In this document: positions 36,915 to 47,348 of the stretch, one piece after another
Layout: each line of letters begins with the position of its first letter
How positions within the stretch are numbered: position 1 is the stretch's first letter
Assembly (NCBI RefSeq): GCF_900115065.1
Contig: NZ_FOVE01000001.1
Span: 124,001 to 188,000 of the forward strand
Direction: 5' to 3'
Length of the DNA stretch: 64,000 nt
Source: Formivibrio citricus
Lineage (GTDB): Bacteria > Pseudomonadota > Gammaproteobacteria > Burkholderiales > Chitinibacteraceae
Position numbers and translations under genes: made by a program
The notes under the pieces: model-generated
The model's input: the letters and a program-made list of their open reading frames with translations, nothing else
Told to the model about the DNA's origin: nothing
Database searches by the model: none

Positions 36915-39900
36915 ATGGCTCCGGTCATGAAACGTCTGCGCCTCTCTCCTTTAATGTTTTTGATAGCGCTGCTGGCGCTGGGCGGCGCGGTCTGGCGATG
37001 GAGCGGGCATTTCTGGGATTCGGCAGGAAAGCGTGTCATTACGGTCGGGGTCTATGAAAACGCCCCCAAGATCTACACCGGAGAAAATGGCCGCCCGGCG
37101 GGGTTGTTTGTCGAGTTGCTGGAGGAAATGGCGCGAATCGAAGGCTGGCGTCTGCATTATGTCCACTGCAAGTGGGCGAATTGTCTGGCGCAACTGGAAC
37201 AAGGCCAACTCGATCTGATGCCCGATGTCGCGTTTTCCAACGAACGGGGCAAGCTTTACGACTTTCACAATGTTTCAGTCGCCAGCAGCTGGTCGCAGGT
37301 CTACACCCACCCGGAACTCAAGGTGCAAACGCTGGCAGATCTTGCGGGAAAACGCATCGCAGTTCTGCAAGATAGTGTTCATGCGGTGTTTCTGGCCCAA
37401 CTGATGGCGGGCAGCCAGCACGGCTACCAGCCGGTGTTGGTGCAGTCGCTGGATGAAGGGTATGCAGCGGTGGTTGCGGGCAAGGCCGATGCGGTCGTGA
37501 CCAACAGCTTCTATGCCGCACGTAATGGCGGCAAATATAAATTGCAGGAAACCCCCATCGTTTTCCTGCCGGCGAATCTCTATTTCGCAACCGGCGAAGG
37601 ACGCAATGCCGATTTGCTGGCGCGTATCGATGAACATCTGACACGCTGGCGGCGTACGCCGGATTCCGTCTATTTCAATGCCCTGCATCGCTCCATGGCC
37701 ATGCCACCGGAAGTGTTGATGCCGCGCTGGGTTCAATGGTCGCTGGCCGGGTTCGGTGCTGCGATTCTTTCGCTGCTGGCAATCAGCCTGTTGTTGCGCT
37801 GGCAGGTGGCGCAGCGCACGAGGGCGCTGGTCGAGACGGCCAACGAACTGAAAGACCAGCGGGCCAATCTCGAGCATCTTGTGGCGGAGCGCACGGCAGA
37901 ATTGCAGGCGTTGTTCGATTCGGCTTGTGTAGGCATCGTGCTCACGCGTGACCGCGTCATCGTTCGTGGCAATGCCCGGCTGGACGAGATGTTCGGCTAT
38001 GCGCCCGGCGAGCTGATCGGACAATCCACTCGTATCTGGTACCCCGACGAAGCCGCATACGAGCAAGCCGGGCAGGCGCTTCGCCTGCAGATGGCCGGGG
38101 GAGAGATTCATTCCAGCGAAGAATATGTGTGCCGCAAGGATGGCAGCCGATTCTGGGTGCGGATGTCGGCGAGCGCTATCGATCCGGCTGATTTGTGGCG
38201 GGGAGTGGTAGGGGTTCTTGAGGACATCACGGCCGAACGTGCTGCGATTGAGGAGATTTGCAAAGCGAAGACGATGGCCGAAGAAGCTACACGCATGAAA
38301 TCGGAATTCCTGGCCAACATGAGCCACGAAATCCGCACACCGATGAATGCGATCCTCGGCATGCTTTACCTCGTGCTCAAGAACGATCTGCCTCCCGGAC
38401 TGCGCAACCATCTTTCCAAGGCGCAGGGGGCCGCGCATTCGCTGCTGGGAATCATCAATGACATTCTCGATTTCTCCAAGATCGAAGCCGGCAAGCTCGA
38501 AATCGAAAACATTGAATTCGGGCTCGACAGTGTGCTGGAGCGGCTGACCGATGCCATCAGTTTTCAAGCCGAGCGCAAGGGCATCGAGTTCCTGATTCGT
38601 TACGACGCCACCATTCCTCAACTCTTGATCGGGGATCCGTTGCGCTTGGGGCAGGTGTTGCTGAACCTGTGCGGCAACGCGGTCAAGTTCACCGAGCATG
38701 GCGAGGTCGAACTGGCTTTCCGTACCCTGGAGATGACGGAAACCGATATCACCATCCAGATCAGCGTGCGGGATTCCGGTATCGGCATGAGTCCGGAGGT
38801 CCGGCAAAAGCTTTTCGACAAATTCACCCAGGCAGACCAATCGACAACGCGCCGCTTTGGCGGTACCGGGCTTGGGCTCGCGATCAGCAAGAATCTGGTC
38901 GAACTCATGGGCGGGCGCATCTGGGTTGCGGATTCGCAGCAGGGCAAGGGATCGACGATCTGTTTCACGGTGCATCTGCAGATTGCCAGGCAGGCGCAGG
39001 CTCGCCAGCGCGAGCTTGTCGAACAAGCCGGGCCGCTGCTCAAGGGGATTCGCGTGCTGGTGGTGGACGACAACGAAGTCTCGCGCGAGATTCTGGCCGA
39101 GATGCTGCGTTTCTTCCGTTTGGAGGTTGCTACGGTGCCCAATGGCGCGGCAGCCCTGGCCGAATTGAAGGCGGCCGCAACGCCTTACGATCTGGTGTTG
39201 ATGGATTGGCGCATGCCTGGCATGAAGGGCGACGAAGTGACACAGCGTATCCAGCTTGAACCGGAGATAGTGCGCCGGCCCAAGGTGGTGATGGTCACGG
39301 CCTATGGGCGTGAGGATGTGATCCGTCTGTCTGAACAGGCTGGAGCGGACGGTTTTCTGATCAAGCCGGTATCGCCTTCGACCCTGCTCGATACGATTCT
39401 TTCGGTGTTGGGACGCGGGCGCATTTTCGGGGCGGACGATCAACATCGCGCACGGCTTCCCGACCTGGCGACCAGCGGGCTGTTGGCCGGAACGCGCCTG
39501 TTGCTGGTCGAGGATAACGACATTAACCGCGAGTTTGCCACTGAATTGTTGCGCAGTGAAGGTGTTGAAGTCGACGAGGCGCTCAATGGTGCACAAGCCG
39601 TGGCGAAGGTTCAGCAGCAAAACTACGATGCAGTATTGATGGATATCCAGATGCCGGTGATGGATGGGCTGGAAGCCGCACGCAGAATCCGCGCCCTGGC
39701 CGAAATGCCGGGCGGGGAGCGCTTTGCCCGGTTGCCGATCATCGCCATGACTGCGCTGGCGATGGCGCAGGACGCCGAAAAGAGCCAGGCCGCGGGAATG
39801 AACGATCATGTGACCAAGCCCGTGGCGCCGGACCGGCTGATGTCCGTGTTGACGAAGTGGGTGCAATTGCCGGATGGCCGTCGCGGCAAGCCGGCCATCG

Positions 39901-40532
39901 TTGGCGCTTCTGGCGCAGGGCAGGCTGGCGCAATTCCGTCCGACCTGCTGGCTCTGACCTGTCTGGATGCCGGAGAGGGCGTCCGCCGCATCGGTGGCAA
40001 GGCCGATGCCTATCGCAGGCAGTTGCGGCGTTTTCGCGATCACTATGCTGATGCCGTCACGGAATTGCGCCGGCAGATCGCAGAGAAGGGCGCCCAGCGT
40101 GCCGAAGAATATTGCCATGCGCTGAAGGGCGTGACCGGCAATATCGGCGCGCAGGCGCTCTACGAGAAAATTTCCGCGCTGGACACCCTGCTCAAGGAGG
40201 GAACGCAACCCGATGCCGCTGTGCTGGACGAGGCGGAGGCGTTGCTGCAACAGGTGGTAAGCGAAATTGCGGGACTGGCTGTCGGCGCGGATGCCGTTTC
40301 AGCCGCGCCAGCAATTCCGTTGACGCCGGAGGCATTGCACGAGTTGCGGGAAAAACTGGCGCATGCGCTGAAATATGATCTGGGTGAAGCAGAGCCCTTG
40401 CTTGCAGCATTGCGCGCCGGTGTGGCCGGCGGCGCGTTGGAAGCGGAAGTTGCCGCGATTGAAACCTTGGTCGATGTATTCGACATCGACGCAGCGCTGG
40501 AACGATTGAATAAACTGGACACGACATCATGA
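36915..40532 (+). CDS. Hybrid histidine kinase with periplasmic solute-binding domain, PAS, two receivers and HPt
   Basis: A 1205-residue kinase resembling the EvgS/BvgS plan. A signal anchor precedes a periplasmic SBP_bac_3 domain (about 40-270; [26 protein letters not shown]), so it may sense a small ligand. Then come a membrane helix (about 278-300), a coiled coil, PAS (330-450), HisKA ([17 protein letters not shown]), HATPase ([19 protein letters not shown]), receiver 1 (712-835), receiver 2 (857-985) and an HPt domain with [16 protein letters not shown]. The whole phosphorelay is therefore in one chain. The stop overlaps the next start (ATGA). ATG 36927 is an alternative start. Confidence 0.92.
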   Translation: MAPVMKRLRLSPLMFLIALLALGGAVWRWSGHFWDSAGKRVITVGVYENAPKIYTGENGRPAGLFVELLEEMARIEGWRLHYVHCKWANCLAQLEQGQLDLMPDVAFSNERGKLYDFHNVSVASSWSQVYTHPELKVQTLADLAGKRIAVLQDSVHAVFLAQLMAGSQHGYQPVLVQSLDEGYAAVVAGKADAVVTNSFYAARNGGKYKLQETPIVFLPANLYFATGEGRNADLLARIDEHLTRWRRTPDSVYFNALHRSMAMPPEVLMPRWVQWSLAGFGAAILSLLAISLLLRWQVAQRTRALVETANELKDQRANLEHLVAERTAELQALFDSACVGIVLTRDRVIVRGNARLDEMFGYAPGELIGQSTRIWYPDEAAYEQAGQALRLQMAGGEIHSSEEYVCRKDGSRFWVRMSASAIDPADLWRGVVGVLEDITAERAAIEEICKAKTMAEEATRMKSEFLANMSHEIRTPMNAILGMLYLVLKNDLPPGLRNHLSKAQGAAHSLLGIINDILDFSKIEAGKLEIENIEFGLDSVLERLTDAISFQAERKGIEFLIRYDATIPQLLIGDPLRLGQVLLNLCGNAVKFTEHGEVELAFRTLEMTETDITIQISVRDSGIGMSPEVRQKLFDKFTQADQSTTRRFGGTGLGLAISKNLVELMGGRIWVADSQQGKGSTICFTVHLQIARQAQARQRELVEQAGPLLKGIRVLVVDDNEVSREILAEMLRFFRLEVATVPNGAAALAELKAAATPYDLVLMDWRMPGMKGDEVTQRIQLEPEIVRRPKVVMVTAYGREDVIRLSEQAGADGFLIKPVSPSTLLDTILSVLGRGRIFGADDQHRARLPDLATSGLLAGTRLLLVEDNDINREFATELLRSEGVEVDEALNGAQAVAKVQQQNYDAVLMDIQMPVMDGLEAARRIRALAEMPGGERFARLPIIAMTALAMAQDAEKSQAAGMNDHVTKPVAPDRLMSVLTKWVQLPDGRRGKPAIVGASGAGQAGAIPSDLLALTCLDAGEGVRRIGGKADAYRRQLRRFRDHYADAVTELRRQIAEKGAQRAEEYCHALKGVTGNIGAQALYEKISALDTLLKEGTQPDAAVLDEAEALLQQVVSEIAGLAVGADAVSAAPAIPLTPEALHELREKLAHALKYDLGEAEPLLAALRAGVAGGALEAEVAAIETLVDVFDIDAALERLNKLDTTS

Positions 40533-43117
40533 CCGAGCTTGCAGACAAACCAACCAACGGCCGTCCGCGCATTCTGATCGTCGACGACGTGCATGAAAAC
40601 CTGCATGTGCTGATGAACATCCTGCGCGACGATTATGCGATCAGTGCGGCTACCAGCGGCGAGAAAGCGCTGGAGCTGGCCCGGACGCAGCCTGTGCCGG
40701 ATCTCGTCCTGCTCGACATCAAGATGCCGGGCATGGATGGCTATTCCGTGCTGTCCGCATTGAAAATCGACGTGCTCACGGCGGATATCCCGGTGATCTT
40801 TGTCACCTCGCTTGCCGATCCGGAGGATGAGGAACGCGGTCTGGCGCTCGGCGTGGCCGATTATGTCACCAAGCCGGTAAACCCCGACCTGCTGAAAATG
40901 CGGATCCGCACCCAGCTCGAACTGAAGCGCTATCGCAGGCATCCGGTGATGTTCGATATCGCCGCGCATGCCGATCCGGGGCATCCGCCTTCCTTGCTGG
41001 TCGTGGACGATGTGCCCGAGAACATCCACGAATTGCTCGAAGCGCTGAAGGGTGAATACCGCATCATGGTTGCCAGTAACGGCATCAAGGCGCTTGAGAT
41101 CGTGCAGGGCGCGCCCCCCCCCGATCTGGTTTTGCTCGACATCGTGATGCCCGGCATGGATGGCTACGAGATTTGCCGGCGTATCAAGTCGATGCCCGTG
41201 GGTAACCGGATTCCAGTGCTTTTCGTGACTGTGATCGACTCTACGGAAGGCAAGGTGAAGGGCTTCGATCTTGGCGCTGCCGATTACATCACCAAGCCCT
41301 TCGATATCGACGAGGTGCGAGCGCGCATCCGCACGCATCTGGAATTGGCACGGTTGCGGCGCTTTCTTGAAGACCTGGTTGCGCAGCGTACCGCGCTGTT
41401 GCAGGTGAGCGAAGAGAAATACCGCATCCTGGCTCATCGCGATCCGCTCACCGGCCTACCCAACCGGGTGCTGTTCGTCGAATTGCTGGAACATGCAATC
41501 CAGCATGCCGAACGCAACAAAAGCCAGTTTGCGCTGCTGTTTCTCGATCTCGACAATTTTGCGAGCATCAACGAGAGTTTCGGCCACAGTCTGGGGGATC
41601 AGGTTTTGGTCGAAGTCGGCAAGCGCTTGCAGGATCTGCTGCCGGAGCGCGATGCCGTTGCCCGCATCGGGGGCGACGAATTCAACGTTATTCTCGAGCG
41701 TGGCGAGGGCATGCCTTGGGTCGATTTGCTGGCGCAGCGCATGATAGATGCCTTGGCCGCGCCTTTCGTCCTGGCGGGCAAGAATGTTTATCTCGGCGCC
41801 AGCATCGGTATCGCGCTTTATCCCGCCGACGGCGTTTGTGCGGAAACCCTGCAAAGTAATGCCGATGCCGCGTTGCATCAGGCCAAAGCGCAGGGCCGCG
41901 GTATCTTGCGTTTCTTCTCACCGGAAATGTCCAACCGGGCGAAACAGCGATTGACGCTGGAAGCCGAATTGCGCCATGCGCTTGAGCGCGATGAACTGCG
42001 TCTTCATTACCAGCCCCAAGTCGATCTGATCAGTGGCGAAATCGTCGGGGTCGAAGCGCTGGTGCGCTGGCAACACCCGGAACGGGGCATGGTTCCGCCC
42101 GGCGAATTCATTCCCTTGGCCGAGGAGAGTGGCCTGGTGGTGCCGCTGGGCAATTGGGTGTTGCGCGAAGCCTGCCGCCAGATCAAGCGCTGGAACGAAG
42201 CCGGATTGAAATATTGCCAGACCGCGGTGAATGTTTCCGCTGTACAGCTCTGCCGCGGGAATCTGGTTGAATCGGTGAAGGAGGCACTGTCCGAAACAGG
42301 CATTTCGCCCGAGCAGCTGGAGCTCGAAATTACCGAAAGCTTTGTCATGCAGGACCGCGAGCAGTCATTCAAGTCGCTGGCCGATCTCAAGGCGCTCGGT
42401 GTACGAATTTCGATCGATGATTTCGGTACCGGTTATTCCTCGTTGAGTTATCTGCAGCAACTGGATGTGGACAAACTGAAAATCGACAATTCCTTCGTGT
42501 GGGACATGACCACCAGCAGTGGCAGTGCTTCAATCGTCAGGGCGGTCATTGCGCTGGGACAAAGCCTGGGGCTGGAAATCGTCGCCGAAGGCGTGGAAGA
42601 AACCAGCCAGGCGCGCTATCTGCGTTCGCTGCAGTGCGACGTGATCCAGGGCTATCTCATTAGCCGGCCGCTGCCCGCCGACGAGATGACACGCTTCATG
42701 ACGACATTTACCCCGTTGCAGACGCCCGTCGAAAACGAAGCCATGTCAACGCTGTTGCTGGTCGATGACGAAGAGCATAACCTGTCGGCGCTCAAGCGCG
42801 TGTTGCGCCGCGAGAACTACCATATTCTTGCCGCATCCAGTGGCGAAGATGCGCTCGCCTTGCTGGCGGAACATGAAGTGGGCGTGATCCTGACTGACCA
42901 GCGCATGCCCGGCATGACGGGGACTGAGTTGCTGGCTCAAGCCCGCGTCATGTATCCCAAGACGGTACGCATGGTGCTTTCTGGCTATACGGGGCTGGAC
43001 AGCCTGACCGACGCGATCAACCGGGGCGAAATATACAAATTCCTTGCCAAACCCTGGGATGACAAGGAGTTGCTTGAGGTTATCCGCGAAGCGTTCCGCC
43101 ATTACGGCAGACCATGA
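40529..43117 (+). CDS. Receiver-receiver-GGDEF-EAL-receiver c-di-GMP protein
   Basis: An 862-residue output protein translationally coupled to the preceding kinase (ATGA overlap). Two N-terminal receivers (about 12-130 and 150-270; Asp in [13 protein letters not shown] and [13 protein letters not shown]) are followed by an intact GGDEF domain ([11 protein letters not shown], 310-470) and an intact EAL domain ([28 protein letters not shown], about 480-735). A third receiver follows at 740-862 ([26 protein letters not shown]). Both synthesis and breakdown of c-di-GMP are possible. Its C-terminal receiver resembles that of the frameshifted gene at 30651. Confidence 0.93.
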   Translation: MTELADKPTNGRPRILIVDDVHENLHVLMNILRDDYAISAATSGEKALELARTQPVPDLVLLDIKMPGMDGYSVLSALKIDVLTADIPVIFVTSLADPEDEERGLALGVADYVTKPVNPDLLKMRIRTQLELKRYRRHPVMFDIAAHADPGHPPSLLVVDDVPENIHELLEALKGEYRIMVASNGIKALEIVQGAPPPDLVLLDIVMPGMDGYEICRRIKSMPVGNRIPVLFVTVIDSTEGKVKGFDLGAADYITKPFDIDEVRARIRTHLELARLRRFLEDLVAQRTALLQVSEEKYRILAHRDPLTGLPNRVLFVELLEHAIQHAERNKSQFALLFLDLDNFASINESFGHSLGDQVLVEVGKRLQDLLPERDAVARIGGDEFNVILERGEGMPWVDLLAQRMIDALAAPFVLAGKNVYLGASIGIALYPADGVCAETLQSNADAALHQAKAQGRGILRFFSPEMSNRAKQRLTLEAELRHALERDELRLHYQPQVDLISGEIVGVEALVRWQHPERGMVPPGEFIPLAEESGLVVPLGNWVLREACRQIKRWNEAGLKYCQTAVNVSAVQLCRGNLVESVKEALSETGISPEQLELEITESFVMQDREQSFKSLADLKALGVRISIDDFGTGYSSLSYLQQLDVDKLKIDNSFVWDMTTSSGSASIVRAVIALGQSLGLEIVAEGVEETSQARYLRSLQCDVIQGYLISRPLPADEMTRFMTTFTPLQTPVENEAMSTLLLVDDEEHNLSALKRVLRRENYHILAASSGEDALALLAEHEVGVILTDQRMPGMTGTELLAQARVMYPKTVRMVLSGYTGLDSLTDAINRGEIYKFLAKPWDDKELLEVIREAFRHYGRP

Positions 43118-43125
43118 TTAACCGA

Positions 43126-43160
43126 GTGTGTCAACGAGGCTGCGCGCCTCGTTGGCACAC
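43126..43160. terminator. Bidirectional hairpin between convergent genes
   Basis: GTGTGTCAACGAGGC and GCCTCGTTGGCACAC form a 15-base stem with one mismatch around TGCGC. It lies between the convergent c-di-GMP gene and kup. There is no T-run on either side. Confidence 0.6.
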
Positions 43161-43173
43161 GCTTCCATTCTGA

Positions 43174-45060
43174 TTACAGAACCAGTTGCGTTCCCAGTTC
43201 CACTACCCGGTTGGGCGGCAGCATGAAGTAGGACGAGGCCGATCCCGCGTTGCGGAACATGGTGACAAACAGCTTCTCGCGCCAGCGGGTCATCAGCCCG
43301 GCGCCGACCTTGGGTATCAGCGTTTCCCGTCCCAGGAAGAACGAGGTATCCATCATTTCCAGTTCCAGCCCTTGGGCTGCGCACAGTTCCAGCGCAGCGG
43401 GAACATTCGGTTCGTCCATGAAGCCGAAGGAAACCACGACCTGGTAGAACTGCTCGTTCATCCGGGCAACCCGTACCCGTTCATCTTGCGGGATGTACGG
43501 GCTGTCGGGCGTTTCGACGGTCAGCAGGACCACGCGCTCGTGCAGGCTCTTGTAATGCTTGATGCTGTGCAGGAGCGCATGCGGTGTGCTTTCCAGGTTT
43601 GAGGTCATGAAAATCGCCGTACCCTGAATCTTGGGCACGGCTGGCGCCATGAACCCGACAAACTGATCCAGCGGCATGCCTTCTGCGGCGAGGCGGCCAT
43701 GAACCAGCTCGCGCCCGCGTTTCCAGGTGGTCATGACCAGGAAAATGAACAGGCCGAGTGCCAGCGGGAACCAGCCGCCGTCCATGATCTTGAAGGTGTT
43801 TGCACTGAAGTAGGCAATATCCACGAGCAGGAAGCCGCCAAGGATCAGGTTGCACTTGAGCGGGCTCCAGTGCCAGCGATAGCGTGCCACGATGAAGGTG
43901 AGGATCGTGGTGATGACCATGGTGCCGGTGACGGCAATGCCGTAGGCGGCGGCGAGCTTTGTCGACGAGCCGAAGCCGACGACCAGGATGGCGACGGCGA
44001 TCAGCAGCACCCAGTTCACGCCCGGCAGGTAAATCTGGCCGGCCTCTTCTTTTGAGGTGTGCTGCACGTCCATACGCGGGATATAGCCCAGTTGCACGGC
44101 TTGGCGGGTGAGCGAATAGGCACCGGAAATGACGGCTTGCGAGGCGATGACCGTGGCCATGGTCGACAGGATCACCATCGGATACAGCGCCCAGCTGGGA
44201 GCCAGCAGGTAGAACGGGTTGGCAATCGCTTTCGGGTCGGTAATCAGCAAGGCACCCTGGCCGAAATAGTTGATGACCAGTGCGGGCAACACCAAGCCGA
44301 ACCAGGCGTATTGCACCGGCTTGCGGCCGAAGTGCCCCATGTCCGCATACAACGCTTCGCCGCCGGTGACGGCCAGTACCGATGCGCCCAGCGACAGGAA
44401 GCCGAGCATGGGATGGGCCATGAAGAAGTTCAGCGCGGGCAGCGGGCTGACGGCAGCCAGCACTTGCGGCGCCCGAACGATGGACATGATACCGAGCACG
44501 GCCAGCGTGGCAAACCAGAGGATCATGATCGGGCCGAAAAACGCGCCAACCCGTGCCGTGCCGTGTTTTTGCACGACAAACAATATGAACAGCACCACGA
44601 GCGAGAGCGGCACGATGTAGGGGGTAAAGGCCGGAGTGGCGACTTCCAGCCCTTCCATGGCCGAGAGCACTGAAATCGCCGGCGTAATCACACTGTCGCC
44701 GTAGAAGAGCGCGGCGCCGAAAAGCCCCAGCAGCATCAGGAATGCAGTCTGCTTTTTGCTCTCTGCATGGTGCAGCACCAGGGCCATCAACGCCATGATG
44801 CCGCCTTCGCCCTTGTTGTCGGCGCGCATGATGAAAATCACATATTTCAAGGCCACGATCACGACCAGCGACCAGAGCACCAGCGAGAGCATGCCCAGAA
44901 TGTTGTCATGCGTCATCGGCACCGGGGAGTGCGGGTTGGCGAAGATTTCCTTGATGGTATAGAGCGGACTCGTGCCGATATCGCCATAGACGACACCCAA
45001 CGCGGCAAGCGTGAGCGCTGCCGTGCGGCTGGTATGTCCGGATTGGAGAGGCTGGCTCAT
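43174..45060 (-). CDS. kup: Low-affinity potassium transporter Kup
   Basis: A 628-residue K+/H+ symporter of the KUP/HAK/KT family. The signature VVYGDIGTSPLYTIKEIF is at the N-terminus, followed by about 12 membrane helices (to about residue 450) and a C-terminal cytoplasmic domain. It starts 24 bases after the kdpE stop on the same strand, so kdpD-kdpE-kup look like one operon. That position implies control by the KdpDE pair. Confidence 0.95.
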   Translation of the reverse strand: MSQPLQSGHTSRTAALTLAALGVVYGDIGTSPLYTIKEIFANPHSPVPMTHDNILGMLSLVLWSLVVIVALKYVIFIMRADNKGEGGIMALMALVLHHAESKKQTAFLMLLGLFGAALFYGDSVITPAISVLSAMEGLEVATPAFTPYIVPLSLVVLFILFVVQKHGTARVGAFFGPIMILWFATLAVLGIMSIVRAPQVLAAVSPLPALNFFMAHPMLGFLSLGASVLAVTGGEALYADMGHFGRKPVQYAWFGLVLPALVINYFGQGALLITDPKAIANPFYLLAPSWALYPMVILSTMATVIASQAVISGAYSLTRQAVQLGYIPRMDVQHTSKEEAGQIYLPGVNWVLLIAVAILVVGFGSSTKLAAAYGIAVTGTMVITTILTFIVARYRWHWSPLKCNLILGGFLLVDIAYFSANTFKIMDGGWFPLALGLFIFLVMTTWKRGRELVHGRLAAEGMPLDQFVGFMAPAVPKIQGTAIFMTSNLESTPHALLHSIKHYKSLHERVVLLTVETPDSPYIPQDERVRVARMNEQFYQVVVSFGFMDEPNVPAALELCAAQGLELEMMDTSFFLGRETLIPKVGAGLMTRWREKLFVTMFRNAGSASSYFMLPPNRVVELGTQLVL

Positions 45061-45084
45061 GGAAAATCCTTGTTTTTTTGATAT

Positions 45085-45774
45085 TTAAAACTGAAAACGG
45101 TATCCGACGCCGGATACGGTCAGGAAATGGGCCGGCTGCGCTGGGTCGACCTCGAGTTTCTGGCGTAAGCGGCTCATGTAGATGCGCAGGTAATGGCTGC
45201 TCTCGTTATGGTTCGGTCCCCATACCTCGCGCATCAGCGTGCGGTGCGTCAGTACCTTGCCCTGACTGGAGACCAGTGCGCAGAGCAGACGGTATTCGAT
45301 GGGGGTGAGATGAACTGCGCCGCCCTGACGCAAGACTTCCCGTCGTGAAAAATCGATGCAGATATCGCCGAATGCCGTTTGCGGCGAGGGGTCCTGCTGG
45401 CGCACATGGCGGCGGATCAGGGCTCGAACCCGCGCGACGAGTTCGCCGATGCCGAACGGTTTGGCGAGATAATCGTCGGCGCCGGCATCCAGTGCCTCGA
45501 TCTTGTCGGTTTCATCGGTGCGCGCGGAAAGAATCAGCACCGGCGCATTCGACCAGGCACGAAAATCGCGGATCAGCTCCACGCCGTCCATGTCCGGCAG
45601 TCCGAGATCCAGGATCAAGAGATCGGGCCGGCGCGTGCCGGCATCGATCAATCCCCGTTGCCCGCTTTCTGCTTCCAGCACCTTCCAGCCCTGTTCCTCA
45701 AGTGCACTGCGCACGAAGCGGCGAATCTGCGGTTCATCCTCGATCAGCAGGATGTTGACACTGGTTTCAGTCAT
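45085..45774 (-). CDS. kdpE: KdpE-type response regulator (OmpR/PhoB family)
   Basis: A 229-residue regulator from ATG 45774; the longer open frame to 46089 lies inside kdpD. The receiver (ILLIEDEPQIRRFVRSALE, Asp in LILDLGLPDMDG, Lys in YLAKPFG) and the C-terminal winged helix (LTPIEYRLLCALVSSQGKVLTH, NESSHYLRIYMSRLRQKLE) are close to KdpE. It overlaps the kdpD end by eight bases. It normally activates kdpFABC, which is absent here; kup is directly downstream. Confidence 0.92.
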   Translation of the reverse strand: MTETSVNILLIEDEPQIRRFVRSALEEQGWKVLEAESGQRGLIDAGTRRPDLLILDLGLPDMDGVELIRDFRAWSNAPVLILSARTDETDKIEALDAGADDYLAKPFGIGELVARVRALIRRHVRQQDPSPQTAFGDICIDFSRREVLRQGGAVHLTPIEYRLLCALVSSQGKVLTHRTLMREVWGPNHNESSHYLRIYMSRLRQKLEVDPAQPAHFLTVSGVGYRFQF

Positions 45775-47248
45775 GTTCTGCCTCGTCCTCAAAAGCGGGT
45801 GGATTGCCCAGCGGCAGGCGCAATATGACGCAGGCACCGCCCCCCGGCCGGTTAGCCGCATCGATACGGCCGCCATGCGCTTCCATGATGGCCTTGCAGA
45901 TTGCCAGCCCCAAGCCCACGCCGGGCTTGGCGGATTCGGCTTCGCCGCGCTCGAAAAGATCGAACAGATGCTCGATTTTTCCTTCCGGGAACCCCGTGCC
46001 GCGATCGCATACGGCGATGCAGGCTTCCTGTTGTTCCACGAAAGCGCGAATCTCGATGCGCTGGTCTTCGTGTGAATACTTGGCGGCATTCTCGACCAGA
46101 TTGCACAGCACCCGTTCCAGCAGAACCGCGTCGAATTCCACCAAGGGGAGATTGGGGGCCAACTCGACCGAAACCGGCCGATTACCCAGGTAGGGGCGCA
46201 ACAGTTGCAGGCCGGCGCTGATCACGTCCTCGAACAGTTGCCATTCGCGGCGCAGCGTGACCTTGCCCGCTTGCAGGCGGGCCATATCGAGCAGGTTGGT
46301 CAGCAGGTTGTTCATGGCGCGGGACTGGTCGCGGAGGGTGCGGGCGCTGTCGCGCAACACTTCCGGCATGAGCGAAGACTCGGCCAGTGTATCGGCTTGC
46401 CCGACCAGCGAGGTCAACGGGGTGCGCAGGTCATGCGAAAGCGCGGAAAGCACCGAGCTGCGCAGCTTCTCTGCACTCATCTGAAGCTGGGTTTGTTGCG
46501 CGACATCCACATAATGCAGGCGTTCGATGGCGATGGCGACCAGCGAGGCCATGGTCAGCAGATGTTCGCGGGAACGGGCTGCCCCTGCAGGCTGGACCAG
46601 CATGACGCCGCGTGTGCACATGGGCGCGGCAAGCGGCAGGTAAAGAGCGGGGGCTGCACCATCGTGTTCTCCGCTCACGGCGTCCTTGTTGTTGAAAGCC
46701 AGGTTCAGCAACTGTTTTTCCAGTTCGCTGCAACCTGAGGTATCGAGTTGTTTTCCTTCATTCAGCAGGAAAAGCCGGGCCTTGCCTGAATCGGGTTTCA
46801 GGTAGGTGGCAACCGCTTCTTCGACCTGCGCCAGACTCGCAGCCCCGGTCAGGTTGCGGGCCAGTTCGTAGAGGTCGCGAGTCTGGTGTTCATGGCGGCG
46901 GGCGCGTTCGGCCTCTTCCTGCAGGTTGGTGACGAGACCTGTGGTCAGCAGACTTACGGCGAGCATGACGGCAAAGGTGATGAGGTAGTAGACATCGCTC
47001 ACGGCAAAGGTGAGCTGGGGCGGAACATAGAAGAAATCGAACAGGGCCACGCTCAGGAAGGCCGCGAGAATGGCCGGTCCGCGCCCCAGGCGCAACGCCA
47101 CCACAAAGACCGCCAGCAAAAACAGCATCACGGCATTGGCGAGATCAAGCTTGTCGCGCAAGGGCAGGGTGATTGCCATGGCCAAGAGGCAGGCGCCGAT
47201 GGAAAGCCCGTAGCGCAACGGAACCGGCAGGGAAGAAGGGGTGTCCAT
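45767..47248 (-). CDS. kdpD: KdpD-type sensor kinase lacking the N-terminal KdpD and USP domains
   Basis: A 493-residue kinase equal to the C-terminal half of E. coli KdpD (894 residues). It begins with the four-helix DUF4118 membrane domain (LRYGLSIGACLLAMAITLPL, AFLSVALFDFFYVPP), then a GAF-like domain (125-250), HisKA with SALSHDLRTPLTSLVGQAD and HATPase_c (GVGLGLAICKAIMEAHGG). The N-terminal regulatory domain with its Walker-type ATP site and the universal-stress domain are missing, and nothing upstream encodes them. The start is clean, so this is a natural short form rather than a broken gene. Confidence 0.88.
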   Translation of the reverse strand: MDTPSSLPVPLRYGLSIGACLLAMAITLPLRDKLDLANAVMLFLLAVFVVALRLGRGPAILAAFLSVALFDFFYVPPQLTFAVSDVYYLITFAVMLAVSLLTTGLVTNLQEEAERARRHEHQTRDLYELARNLTGAASLAQVEEAVATYLKPDSGKARLFLLNEGKQLDTSGCSELEKQLLNLAFNNKDAVSGEHDGAAPALYLPLAAPMCTRGVMLVQPAGAARSREHLLTMASLVAIAIERLHYVDVAQQTQLQMSAEKLRSSVLSALSHDLRTPLTSLVGQADTLAESSLMPEVLRDSARTLRDQSRAMNNLLTNLLDMARLQAGKVTLRREWQLFEDVISAGLQLLRPYLGNRPVSVELAPNLPLVEFDAVLLERVLCNLVENAAKYSHEDQRIEIRAFVEQQEACIAVCDRGTGFPEGKIEHLFDLFERGEAESAKPGVGLGLAICKAIMEAHGGRIDAANRPGGGACVILRLPLGNPPAFEDEAEHD

Positions 47249-47348
47249 TCTTGGACTCCGCAGGACTCGACACCTCCAGCTTAGGGAATGACTGGCAAAA
47301 ACGGTGTAATGAATGAAGTTGGCGATGTAAAAAAATAGTAAAAACGTT

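Noticed and set aside
37275-40250. Open frame of 991 codons on the minus strand opposite the hybrid kinase
   Set aside because: His/Gln/Arg-rich shadow translation of a well-supported kinase gene.
45775-46089. N-terminal extension of KdpE
   Set aside because: The extra 105 codons lie inside kdpD in another frame, and the ATG at 45774 gives a standard-length regulator.
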